Shown here: positions 25,634 to 33,359 of the stretch, one piece after another
Layout: each line of letters opens with the position of its first letter
How positions within the stretch are numbered: the stretch's first letter is position 1
Assembly: GCA_036504875.1 (NCBI GenBank)
Contig: DASXUK010000075.1
Span: forward strand, 1-64,000
Direction of reading: 5' to 3'
From: JACPFJ01 sp036504875
GTDB taxonomy: Bacteria > Desulfobacterota > Desulfuromonadia > Geobacterales > Pseudopelobacteraceae
DNA: 64,000 nucleotides
Translations under genes and position numbers: made by a program
The notes under the pieces: generated by a model
What the model saw: the letters and a program-made list of their open reading frames with translations, nothing else
Database searches by the model: none
Told to the model about the DNA's origin: nothing

Positions 25634-25934
25634 CATAGTTTTGTCAGGTCTCCCTAAAGTCTGTGCCACAAAGAAACTGGGCGAAATTTGTCACGGACGC
25701 ACACTCTATACTGCCGGAGCAGGTGTTGCCTTTTATGGGTGTCATGTTCGGCTTTAATGAGTAAGACAATCCGGCAATAAGGTAAAAATGGTATTGCTCG
25801 CAAGCTTCCGCAAGCTAATTAATTTTGATGTTTAATTTTACCGACAATCAGAGAGAGCGCAACCAGGGGACAAAAAAAAGCACCTAGAAACCAGCAAGAG
25901 AGCAGATAACAGGATATGTGAAACAATGGAGGGA
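25634..25934. other. Gap between glycosyltransferase and radical SAM genes
   Basis: About 300 bp without a convincing gene. It separates the upstream half of the locus (ACP, radical SAM, deacetylase, glycosyltransferase) from the downstream half, so it may hold a promoter for the latter. No clear promoter, terminator or riboswitch pattern was recognised. Confidence 0.5.
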
Positions 25935-26597
25935 TTAGAAAAAGCGAAGAAAGGTCATGCAGATATTCCAGGTATCGCAGACCGGCCTGAAATGACTTGT
26001 GGATCTACCATCAGCCACGCGGGCCGCCACTGGCAGACAATCGATCCTGAATCCACCCCGCCAGGCTTTCATGAGAAGCTCCATCTCCAGATCATAGCCA
26101 TCGGAGACCATTTCAAGTCCCTGTAGAAACCGGGAAGAATAATAGCGGAATCCCGACTGGCTATCGCTTATCTCCAGGCCGGTGCGCCTTTTTAAACACC
26201 AGACCCCAAAGTGATTCCAGAGCTTACGCAGCCCTGCCATCTGCTCAAATTGCGCAGTGCGTGAGGCGATGAGGATATCTGTCCCGGTACTTTTGGCTGC
26301 GGCCAGCAGCAAAGGAATGGCAGCTACATCGTGCTGCCCGTCGGCATCAATAGTCACAATCCCCTTGAACCCTGCCTGTCTGGCCCAGCTAAAACCGGAT
26401 TTAAGTGCCGCTCCCTTGCCCCGGTTATTCTGGTGCCGGATGATTGTCAGAGGAAGGTTTTGCAAACGGTTCACAGTTGCGTCCCGGGATCCGTCGTCGA
26501 TCACCGCTACAGGAAGACCGCTGGCCAGTGCCTCGTTTGCCACGGCCCAAATAGTTTTCTCGGCGTTATAGGCCGGTACGATTACGCATTCTTCCAT
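25935..26597 (-). CDS. Family 2 glycosyltransferase (dolichol-phosphate-mannose-synthase-like)
   Basis: A 220-residue GT-A glycosyltransferase. It begins V-I-V-P-A-Y-N-A-E and has D-D-G-S-R-D near residue 35, G-K-G-A-A-L-K-S-G near 60, and the metal-binding D-A-D-G-Q-H near 83. There is no C-terminal membrane domain. These enzymes transfer a sugar from a nucleotide donor to a polyprenyl phosphate or lipid. The ATG overlaps the end of the deacetylase gene by 16 nt, so the two proteins probably act on the same sugar, perhaps glycosylating the lipid product. Confidence 0.88.
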   Translation of the reverse strand: MEECVIVPAYNAEKTIWAVANEALASGLPVAVIDDGSRDATVNRLQNLPLTIIRHQNNRGKGAALKSGFSWARQAGFKGIVTIDADGQHDVAAIPLLLAAAKSTGTDILIASRTAQFEQMAGLRKLWNHFGVWCLKRRTGLEISDSQSGFRYYSSRFLQGLEMVSDGYDLEMELLMKAWRGGFRIDCLPVAARVADGRSTSHFRPVCDTWNICMTFLRFF

Positions 26598-27403
26598 GTC
26601 TTCACCAATTCCCTCAGCGGCCGGAACCTGAATTTCTGCAAGAGATGCCTAAGCCTGGCTGCTGCATCGGTCCTGGTTCCATATGCAGCAAAAGACTTCC
26701 AGGGCGATAGTTTGAGGCGCGGGCCAAAAGCCTCCATTTCACGGGGATGAAGGTAGAATACAGCCGGTCTACCGGCAGCATTCAGGCTTTTTACGGTCCG
26801 TTCTATCAGGGCGAGCGGAAAAAACCTGAATCCCCACCCCCCACCAGTAGGCAGATTGGTAAGGGGAAAAGGGGTTACAAGAGGTGGTATCTCAAGAATT
26901 GGGCCGTTCCTGGTCATGATCTCGAAAGGAATAAGCTGACCACGAGAATCTCCGACAAAGGGGAGCGGGTTGAAGCTGGAGTCGTACTCGTAGCCCTCTT
27001 TCTTCAAGATGTCCAAAGCCCAGCCTGTATCGCGACTCAGCGACCATTGCGGAGCCCGAAAACCAGCCGGACAACAGCCCGACTGATAACCGATTATTGC
27101 CGCAGTACGATGGATTTCCTCCTGGAACAGCTTCGGGCCGAGCAAAGGGGTCAAGGTATGTGAATAGCCGTGCGAGGCAATTTCATGTCCGGCAGCAACG
27201 ATAGAAGCTACCAGGGTCGGCTCTTCCTGAGCCACTGAGCCAAGCATGAAAAAAGTTGCCTTGACATCATATTCCGTCAAAAGATCCAGAATTCGTTCCG
27301 TATTCTGTCGCACACGCCTTTTTTCAACCGGAACAGACGCCTGGCTTTCTCGAAAACAGCTGTGATACCAGTCCTCCACATCGATAGTTAAGGCATTGAA
27401 CAT
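26582..27403 (-). CDS. Polysaccharide deacetylase (NodB-homology, DUF3473-like C-terminus)
   Basis: About 273 residues of the carbohydrate esterase 4 fold. T-I-D-V-E-D-W is motif 1 with the catalytic/metal Asp, H-E-I-A-S-H-G-Y-S-H supplies the zinc histidines, and R-A-P-Q-W-S is motif 3. The C-terminus has the F-Y-L-H-P-R-E segment seen in exopolysaccharide-linked deacetylases. It would remove N-acetyl groups from a sugar. AGGA stands nine nt before the ATG at 27403; an ATG at 27412 is also possible. No signal peptide is seen, so a cytoplasmic substrate is likely. Confidence 0.88.
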   Translation of the reverse strand: MFNALTIDVEDWYHSCFRESQASVPVEKRRVRQNTERILDLLTEYDVKATFFMLGSVAQEEPTLVASIVAAGHEIASHGYSHTLTPLLGPKLFQEEIHRTAAIIGYQSGCCPAGFRAPQWSLSRDTGWALDILKKEGYEYDSSFNPLPFVGDSRGQLIPFEIMTRNGPILEIPPLVTPFPLTNLPTGGGWGFRFFPLALIERTVKSLNAAGRPAVFYLHPREMEAFGPRLKLSPWKSFAAYGTRTDAAARLRHLLQKFRFRPLRELVKTWKNA

Positions 27404-27456
27404 AAAGCCCATTCCTGCTTCTTATAATACCATCGAGCGATCTTCCGACTCAAAAC

Positions 27457-27536
27457 GCCCCTCTCCTCACCTCCCCCCGCTGGGGGGAGGAACATATATT
27501 CCCTCCCCAGGAGGGGGAGGGTCAGGGAGGGGGAAG
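27457..27536. repeat. CCCCCAGCGGGGG palindrome, copy 2 (double)
   Basis: Two GC-rich palindromes in tandem: CCTCCCCCCGCTGGGGGGAGG, then CCCTCCCCAGGAGGGGGAGGG, followed by TCAGGGAGGGGG. The arrangement is closely similar to 58741-58857. The repeat overlaps the 3' end of the neighbouring radical SAM gene and encodes its last residues (about 21-23), which are Pro/Gly-rich. Confidence 0.8.
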
Positions 27537-28852
27537 AAGTTTTTGGAACTATTGTCCATATGAAATAATACCGAATTGCAGTTCGGACCTCTGCGCAGAA
27601 AATTGTAAGCCAGGTTGGTAAGACGACGATTCGGTTTCCCTGCCACCCTTTTCAAAATTGAAGGCCAGCGGTAAGCTTCCCTGCGGGTCTCGAGCCAGCC
27701 CTGCTGAAGCTGTTCCGGTGTCATCAGCTTCGGCCGGAAAACCACCTCGGCGTGGTTATAACGGCTCCAGTCCTTGTGCAAAAGACGCCCTTCCTGCTCG
27801 TATTGCCGGAAAAATGCCGTACCTGGATAAGGGGTCAACATGTTAAAGGTGGGAACACTGGGCGAACTTTCCTCAACAAAACGGAGGGTTTTTTCAAAGA
27901 TCCCGGGATCATGATCATCAAAACCAAATATAAAGGATGTTTCCAGGATAATACCGGCATCGCTGACCCGTTTTATCAGATCAGCCTGGGAAGAGTTGCC
28001 GAACATCTTGGCGGTGTGGGAGTACTGGCCGGTAATAGATTCAATACCAACGAATAAACCAACGCAGCCAGAGCGGGCCACCAACTTGAGCAGATTACGG
28101 TCCTCCGCGAATCGCAAGCCGGTCTGTGAGCCCCAGCGCACCCCCATCTCGGCCATGCCTTCCAGGATGGGTCTGGCCTTGACCGGATCGCCCAGAAGGT
28201 TGTCATCCAAAAAGACCACCAGCTTGCGCTTGAACGAGCGGATCTGGGCCAGTATGTCGGCAGGATCCCGGTAGCGGAAGCGGTTGCCGAAATAAGGGGT
28301 TACTGTGCAAAAGGCACAGTCATAGGGACAACCGCGGCTGGCCTGCAATGTCTGGGTGGTAATGTAGCGCTTGCCGGCCAGGATGTCCCGGCGTGCCCAG
28401 GGTATTTCAAGCAGGTCGTGATCAGGAATAGGGGCTCTGTAGAAAGAGGCCAGGCACCCCGAGAGATAGTCGCTCAAGAGCCTGGCCATAACCGGTTCAG
28501 CTTCACCTATAACCACTGCATCGGCATGCGCCTTGGCCTCTTCCGGGAGCACGGTCGGATGCATGCCTCCCAAGATAACCGGAACCCCCTCGGCACGGTA
28601 AATTGCGGCTATCTCATAGGCCCTTTTAGCCTGATGGGTCATGGCTGTGATACCCACCAGATCGAAATCGCGGCCGGACGGGAGCGAATCCTGGAGTTCA
28701 TCTACCAGAGTCACCTCCCATGAATGTGGTGTTGCGGCTGCAACTTGCTGAAGCGAATGATAGGGGAGCTGGAAGTATTTTTCCCAACCCAGTTTGTACG
28801 TGGCCGGGTAAATCAGAAGCAATCGGGGAAGATGTCGCCTTTTTGATAACAT
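27467..28852 (-). CDS. B12-binding-domain radical SAM protein (second)
   Basis: About 461 residues. The N-terminal cobalamin-binding-like domain covers about 1-130. The radical SAM motif R-G-C-P-Y-D-C-A-F-C lies near 172, and a C-terminal region contains W-S-R-Y-N-H-A-E-V-V-F and P-E-Q-L-Q-Q-G-W, a layout seen in B12-type radical SAM enzymes of lipid pathways. The last residues (F-P-L-P-D-P-P-P-P-G-E-G and beyond) are encoded by the dispersed GC-rich repeat and are probably not functional. The ATG at 28852 follows the ACP stop by 4 nt; a TTG at 28876 would overlap it. Confidence 0.87.
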   Translation of the reverse strand: MLSKRRHLPRLLLIYPATYKLGWEKYFQLPYHSLQQVAAATPHSWEVTLVDELQDSLPSGRDFDLVGITAMTHQAKRAYEIAAIYRAEGVPVILGGMHPTVLPEEAKAHADAVVIGEAEPVMARLLSDYLSGCLASFYRAPIPDHDLLEIPWARRDILAGKRYITTQTLQASRGCPYDCAFCTVTPYFGNRFRYRDPADILAQIRSFKRKLVVFLDDNLLGDPVKARPILEGMAEMGVRWGSQTGLRFAEDRNLLKLVARSGCVGLFVGIESITGQYSHTAKMFGNSSQADLIKRVSDAGIILETSFIFGFDDHDPGIFEKTLRFVEESSPSVPTFNMLTPYPGTAFFRQYEQEGRLLHKDWSRYNHAEVVFRPKLMTPEQLQQGWLETRREAYRWPSILKRVAGKPNRRLTNLAYNFLRRGPNCNSVLFHMDNSSKNFFPLPDPPPPGEGIYVPPPSGGR

Positions 28853-28856
28853 GAGC

Positions 28857-29138
28857 TCAAGGGCGGTTAGCTGCAATATATCCGGCCATGGTTTTCACAG
28901 ATTGGAACACCTTGTTTCCGACAGTTGCATCCGGCACGGAAACACCGAAGTCCTTTTCCATTCCTACCACCAGTTGCAGGGCATCAATTGAATCCAGCCC
29001 CAGTCCGTCGCCGAACAAGGGAGCATTGCTATCGATATCATCGATTGAGATCCCTTCGATTCGCAGGCTGTCGATGATCATCTGTTTAACCTGTTTTATC
29101 AGCTCTTCCGACATTTCAAGCTCGTATTCGCTTAGCAT
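28857..29138 (-). CDS. Acyl carrier protein (second)
   Basis: A 93-residue ACP with the carrier serine in G-L-G-L-D-S-I-D-A-L-Q-L. I chose the ATG at 29138 because GGAGGTGG stands about 8 nt upstream. The product then carries a short extra N-terminus (M-L-S-E-Y-E-L-E) before the M-S-E-E-L shared with the other cluster ACP. It is the first gene of the locus, just ahead of the second B12 radical SAM gene. Two closely similar ACPs at the two ends of the upstream half suggest duplication, perhaps with separate roles in loading and elongation. Confidence 0.9.
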   Translation of the reverse strand: MLSEYELEMSEELIKQVKQMIIDSLRIEGISIDDIDSNAPLFGDGLGLDSIDALQLVVGMEKDFGVSVPDATVGNKVFQSVKTMAGYIAANRP

Positions 29139-29310
29139 CGTAACAGCCACCTCCGCCTGATCGCCAGTCTCCACCTGGAGCTTAGCCAGATAGAGAGTCA
29201 AAAAGAATTATCCGGGGGAAATATCTGAAGCTTTGATTGCCGGGTTTTAGAATTATACCTGCAAATAAATTAGATACAAATCAGAGGTCAGTTTCCGCAA
29301 GGAGGAATAT

Positions 29311-29733
29311 TCAGGGGGTTTTACTGCAATACCTGAGTCTGCCATTCTCATAAAGAGAGATAGTTCCACCTTGATTGCAGGTCTTTCCATCTATTTCTAT
29401 CGGCTTTGTCAGATCGCACGATTCCAGTTGGCCCGATGGGTAAAAGCTGATCGCACTAAATTGATTGCAGGTGATTGCCCCGGCAGTATAGTTTTCTCTT
29501 AAAACGCAGCTTTTAAGCTGGCCCTCTTCATAAAAACTTATTTCCGAGTAGTAATTGCATTTGATATCGTCAGCGTTATAAAAGTCCTTTAAGACACATG
29601 ATCTCAACTGGCCATTCGGATAAAAGGTAGCTTCCGTATCCGAGCTGCAGATTGATTGATCAATTGCCAGAACAAAGGTGTTATTCAATGTAAAAAACAA
29701 TAGGAATAAACAGGTGGTTATGCTGAATCTCAC
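29311..29733 (-). CDS. Secreted cysteine-repeat protein (MORN-like)
   Basis: A 140-residue protein with a signal peptide (about 1-24). Four imperfect repeats of roughly 28-30 residues follow, with the pattern F-Y-x-x-G-Q-L-x-S-C-x-L, about ten residues, then C-N-x-x-x-x-I-S. Each repeat has paired cysteines that probably form disulfides. The repeat core Y-x-N-G-x-L resembles MORN/YwqK-type antitoxin repeats, but the cysteine pairing is different. The GTG start has GGGGGGAG upstream. It lies 20 bp downstream of the DUF2950 gene. Function unknown. Confidence 0.75.
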   Translation of the reverse strand: MRFSITTCLFLLFFTLNNTFVLAIDQSICSSDTEATFYPNGQLRSCVLKDFYNADDIKCNYYSEISFYEEGQLKSCVLRENYTAGAITCNQFSAISFYPSGQLESCDLTKPIEIDGKTCNQGGTISLYENGRLRYCSKTP

Positions 29734-29753
29734 GAGAACTCCCCCCGAATCTG

Positions 29754-30698
29754 TTATTCACCTACCAGCTTCCAGGTCTGATCCGGATTATATTCTTTCA
29801 TTTGTCTGGCAAGCTTAAGGGTATTTGGTCCCAGATTCTTCTGATAAACCCTCCCACGCTGATTCACAATAAAGGTCATTACCCCTGAATTGCCCCACTT
29901 GGCAGGATACGCCACCAGCGCATGACCTGCCACCATGTTACTGTTGATGATGTAGCTGAACCGGCCACCCGGTGCGCTGGAACCCTGCTTCTTTAAAATC
30001 TTGAAGTAATAGCCATGGAAGGGGTGGGAACCATTTGCGGCAGAAGAATTCTGCATCAGGTAGCCGCCTTCCTTCGCCTTGGCCACCAAAGGCCCCAGCG
30101 GGCTTTCCTGCTGTTTGGAGGTACTGGGCCAATAGAGGCCATCCCTCCTGCCAGCTGAACTGATCAGCTTTTGGGCGTACTTTGGAATCTGCTCTCCATC
30201 CGGTTCTGCCAGGTTGTAATACTCGCGCTGTGCCTGAACATAGGCACGACAAACCTTCTGGGCCAGCTCTTCATTGTGACCGATCCGACGAGTAATGATC
30301 TCATCGCGACCCGCCGCAGTGTCAAACACCCAACTGCCCCCTTTTTTTACAATCGGTACTGGGAAAGGCCACTTCTCATCACCAATGATCAGGCTGACCT
30401 TGTCATCGCCTTCTTTAACAAGTTCATTGCGTTCCAGTATATTTTCGGCAAAAAATTCCAGTTCGGCGGCCTGTTCCTGTGGGTCGCTCGGCTCAAGCTC
30501 GCTGATCAGTGGGCCAAAGATCGATTCGAGGGCCTGATGATCCCTTGACTTAACTGCAGCCACCAGGGCCTGACGAGCATCCTCGGGCGAAGCAAACACC
30601 TTCTGTGCGGCATCCGGATTGGCCGATGACACTGCACTGAACAGCAAGATCATCAAGCTAAAAAAACAAGCGATAAGGCGAGCCGTAGGATCTCTCAT
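29754..30698 (-). CDS. DUF2950 family secreted protein
   Basis: A 314-residue protein with a signal peptide (about 1-26). It has the DUF2950 features F-A-S-P-E-D-A-R-Q-A-L near the mature start, D-E-I-I-T-R-R-I-G-H-N-E in the middle, and G-Y-Y-F-K-I-L-K-K-Q-G in the C-terminal half. The family is periplasmic, of unknown function, and is commonly encoded next to DUF3300, as here (55 bp apart). The strong binding site AAAGGAAAGG supports the start. Confidence 0.88.
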   Translation of the reverse strand: MRDPTARLIACFFSLMILLFSAVSSANPDAAQKVFASPEDARQALVAAVKSRDHQALESIFGPLISELEPSDPQEQAAELEFFAENILERNELVKEGDDKVSLIIGDEKWPFPVPIVKKGGSWVFDTAAGRDEIITRRIGHNEELAQKVCRAYVQAQREYYNLAEPDGEQIPKYAQKLISSAGRRDGLYWPSTSKQQESPLGPLVAKAKEGGYLMQNSSAANGSHPFHGYYFKILKKQGSSAPGGRFSYIINSNMVAGHALVAYPAKWGNSGVMTFIVNQRGRVYQKNLGPNTLKLARQMKEYNPDQTWKLVGE

Positions 30699-30753
30699 GA
30701 TGCCTTTCCTTTCCGTTTGAAAACAGTACTGTCAAAATGGAGCCGGAGATTCC

Positions 30754-32133
30754 TCAACGTAGTGGTCTGCCTCCTGTAGCGGGAGGCTGGGCCGGTCCTG
30801 GAGCAGCCGGTTGGCCGATACCTGCACCGGACGGCTGGCTAGGCATCGAGCGTTGAACAGGCGCAGAACGTTGAGCAGGCGCCGACGGTTGTACTGGACG
30901 TGCTGGTATTGAAGGTAGCGCTGGTGTTGAAGGTAGTACAGGAACGGAACGTGGCACCGGCGGCGGGGCGGGAACTGAACGTGAAGGCGGAGAGGCCGGG
31001 GTGGTTTTCTGACGCATGTTTTCCCGGCTGCTCCGGCCATGTTCACGGTAAATCGTGGCATCCCGCCCGGTGCCATAACCACCATACCCGGATCTTGAGG
31101 CTGGCTGAGACTTCTGGATATCACGTCCGCGATAGATATCACGGGTTGTGGGCGTACTGGGACTAGTGACACCACTCGTACTGCGGGCGGGCGGGGTTCT
31201 AGTCGTTGTACCGGGTCTGGTCTGATCTGCAGGTCTGGATCGGTCAGGCCGACTCTCGACCCTGCCGGGTGTTACCTGGCGAAGAGGCGCCGGCTGGCGG
31301 CCTGGACCGCGAGGATTCAGCTGCACATCACGGCGAAGCTGTTCACGATAGCGTGTGACGTCATGCCGCACAACCCTTGGATTTACATTTATGTTGCGGT
31401 AGTTATTACTAATATAGACATTGTTGCTTGTGCGGATATGTCTTCGGGAACGGCTGACCCAGCCATCCCCCCGCCAACCGTGGTAATAAATGCGTTGGCC
31501 GTACCAATCACAATCACGGTTGAGCCAGGCGCCGATGGAAAAACCGATCCCGAAGGTAATGAAACCGTAAGAAGCCGGAGCGCTCTCGTAATATACCAGC
31601 CAGGGATCATAAGTCGGAACATAGATGACCGTTGGTTCAGCCGGAATAATTCTAACGTAACCTGACTCAACAACCACCTGCTGCTGGGGAGTCGTGTCCA
31701 GATTGCCGACCGCCCTGGCATCGGCGCGCAGCCTCTGGACCGAGGCCATCACATCGGCCTGCTGATTGATAAAGGCCTGCCCGACCGACACGGTCCAATC
31801 ATATTTCTGATCCATCATGTACAAAACCTGCGGATAATGCGCTACTGCCTTGACGCTTACATCCCAGGGCTGGCTGTCGATCCTCGATGACCTCCCATAA
31901 AGTCTGACAAAACGAGCCGCTTCGTCGATCTGATCAATAAAAGTCGCGGCCGGAAGAACCTGGGCCAGCAAGGGATCCGGATATAGCGCGATCGGTGCCA
32001 ACAGATCATCAAGTTCCTCGGGGCTGAACAGGTATTGACCGGGCGCATCAAAGTCTTCTTGGGCCCGTGAAGCCGGAGCGGCAATCAGTCCCGGTAAGAA
32101 TAGCAAGACCAGAAATATGATGATCCTTTTCAT
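30754..32133 (-). CDS. DUF3300 family secreted protein with low-complexity tail
   Basis: About 459 residues from the ATG at 32133 (GGAGAAG upstream). The signal peptide covers about 1-24. The DUF3300 domain (about 30-260) includes L-A-P-I-A-L-Y-P-D-P-L-L-A-Q-V-L-P-A-A and Q-P-W-D-V-S-V-K-A-V. From about 270 the chain is Pro/Arg/Ser/Gln-rich and repetitive, with runs such as P-A-P-P-P-V-P-R-S-V-P near the end, so it is probably disordered. The role is unknown. It pairs with DUF2950 downstream and probably acts in the envelope. Confidence 0.88.
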   Translation of the reverse strand: MKRIIIFLVLLFLPGLIAAPASRAQEDFDAPGQYLFSPEELDDLLAPIALYPDPLLAQVLPAATFIDQIDEAARFVRLYGRSSRIDSQPWDVSVKAVAHYPQVLYMMDQKYDWTVSVGQAFINQQADVMASVQRLRADARAVGNLDTTPQQQVVVESGYVRIIPAEPTVIYVPTYDPWLVYYESAPASYGFITFGIGFSIGAWLNRDCDWYGQRIYYHGWRGDGWVSRSRRHIRTSNNVYISNNYRNINVNPRVVRHDVTRYREQLRRDVQLNPRGPGRQPAPLRQVTPGRVESRPDRSRPADQTRPGTTTRTPPARSTSGVTSPSTPTTRDIYRGRDIQKSQPASRSGYGGYGTGRDATIYREHGRSSRENMRQKTTPASPPSRSVPAPPPVPRSVPVLPSTPALPSIPARPVQPSAPAQRSAPVQRSMPSQPSGAGIGQPAAPGPAQPPATGGRPLR

Positions 32134-32160
32134 TGGCTTCTCCGCTTGCCTCACTAGCTG

Positions 32161-33000
32161 TTAATCCTCATCCATCTCGTCTTCATCCATTTCCATGTTG
32201 TGCGGTCCATATCCATTACCTGGCGCGTGCCCCATGTCAGGGTGATTATCGGGCATCTGCTGCATCATGTGCTTATGAACCTGATCAAAGCGCGAGTTGG
32301 CAGCGGCGCGTTGTTCCACCATTTTAGTCACGATATCGGCCAACTTGTTTAATTTCTTGTCCATCGGGCCCTTATTCATATCTTCTACCATTTTAAGAAG
32401 TACAGCATCTTCGGCTTTGGTTTGATCCATCAGCTTTTGATCGCTGGCATGATAGTCCTTTTTCCCGCCCTTCATCCCCATACCCATTTCTTCACAATAC
32501 TTCATGAGCGTGCTGGTGTGACTGATAACTGCACTGGACGCAACCTGATCTCCTTTGGCAAGCTCACTCAAGCTATCCACTTCGGATCTTACTTTCATCA
32601 GATGCTCGTCCATCTGCTTTGGCAAATCGCCTAATTGGGCCTTGGTCTCATCCGGCAAACTGCTATGCAAAGCCGTATGGTATTTTTCCATCTGCTCCAG
32701 ACTACGCTTCATCTCTCCAGTCGCTATTCTTGCAAAGGGCTGCGGCACAGTTTCGGCTTTATGAGCCATGACATCCAAGGCCTTGCCGAAAGCAAGCATG
32801 TTTTTGCGGTAGGCAAAAGCCAGCAGCGCATTGGGATTTTGCATCATTTGCATCTTCAGCTCGGGATGCTGTTTCATCACCTGCTGCATCTTGCCTTTTG
32901 TCTCCTGCCCAGACACCTCGTGAGCATACAAAGCAGGAGCAGGCAATGCAAAGCTGACCGCCACCAAGCTTAGAAAAAACAATTTTATTTTGGATTCCAT
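32161..33000 (-). CDS. Periplasmic helical protein with Met/His-rich acidic tail
   Basis: A 279-residue protein of unknown family. The start at 33000 is fixed by GAGGAGA five nt upstream. The signal peptide covers about 1-25 (ends A-L-Y-A). The mature protein is predicted all-helical and rich in Met, Lys and Glu. The last 40 residues are rich in Met and His and end in an acidic run (E-M-D-E-D-E-M-D-E-D). Such a tail could bind metal ions, for example copper; this is inference only. It lies 27 bp upstream of the DUF3300 gene and is probably in the same transcript. Confidence 0.75.
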   Translation of the reverse strand: MESKIKLFFLSLVAVSFALPAPALYAHEVSGQETKGKMQQVMKQHPELKMQMMQNPNALLAFAYRKNMLAFGKALDVMAHKAETVPQPFARIATGEMKRSLEQMEKYHTALHSSLPDETKAQLGDLPKQMDEHLMKVRSEVDSLSELAKGDQVASSAVISHTSTLMKYCEEMGMGMKGGKKDYHASDQKLMDQTKAEDAVLLKMVEDMNKGPMDKKLNKLADIVTKMVEQRAAANSRFDQVHKHMMQQMPDNHPDMGHAPGNGYGPHNMEMDEDEMDED

Positions 33001-33063
33001 AATCTTCTCCTCTTTTGCCAAAGTTGTTTGCACGAGCCATACATATTTTTTCGGCGGGACATT

Positions 33064-33116
33064 ACAAGTTACTCCGTTGATGCATTTAGATGACTTGCAA
33101 GAACGGAGTAACTTGT
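33064..33116. repeat. Perfect 15-bp inverted repeat
   Basis: ACAAGTTACTCCGTT at 33064-33078 is exactly inverted at 33102-33116, with a 23-nt spacer. It lies between the small membrane protein gene and the Met/His-rich protein gene. No T-run follows on either strand, so it is not a standard terminator. It may be an operator, an RNA hairpin, or the footprint of a mobile repeat. Confidence 0.7.
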
Positions 33117-33165
33117 GAAATTAAAGGCCTAAATGACCTTTCGGGTACAAATTTTTTTGTGAGTT

Positions 33166-33315
33166 TTATAATGTTCTCCGGCCCTGGATCAGGTTAACCA
33201 GAGCAACGATAATCGCTATTACCAGTAGGATATGGATCAACCCGCCCATTGTATAGCTGGTAACCGTTCCAAGAAGCCATAGAATGAAAAGCACGACAAC
33301 TATTGTCCATAACAT
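33166..33315 (-). CDS. Lmo0937-family small membrane protein, 49 aa
   Basis: A short gene starting at 33315 behind GGAGG. The protein starts M-L-W-T-I-V-V-V-L-F-I-L-W-L-L-G and continues V-T-S-Y-T-M-G-G-L-I-H-I-L-L-V-I-A, ending Q-G-R-R-T-L. This is the pattern of the widespread lmo0937/DUF5670 family of two-helix membrane proteins, often near BON or other stress genes. No function is established. A 60-codon frame overlapping it on the same strand (33194-33376) is a shadow. Confidence 0.85.
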   Translation of the reverse strand: MLWTIVVVLFILWLLGTVTSYTMGGLIHILLVIAIIVALVNLIQGRRTL

Positions 33316-33359
33316 GATGACCTCCTTCCGGGTCGTGCCCGGCTATGCGCTTTAACCTT

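Noticed and set aside
13320..29138. Standard aryl polyene cluster
   Set aside because: The core is similar, but ammonia-lyase, aryl-CoA ligase and methyltransferase genes are missing and three radical SAM genes are added. The name is used only as a comparison.
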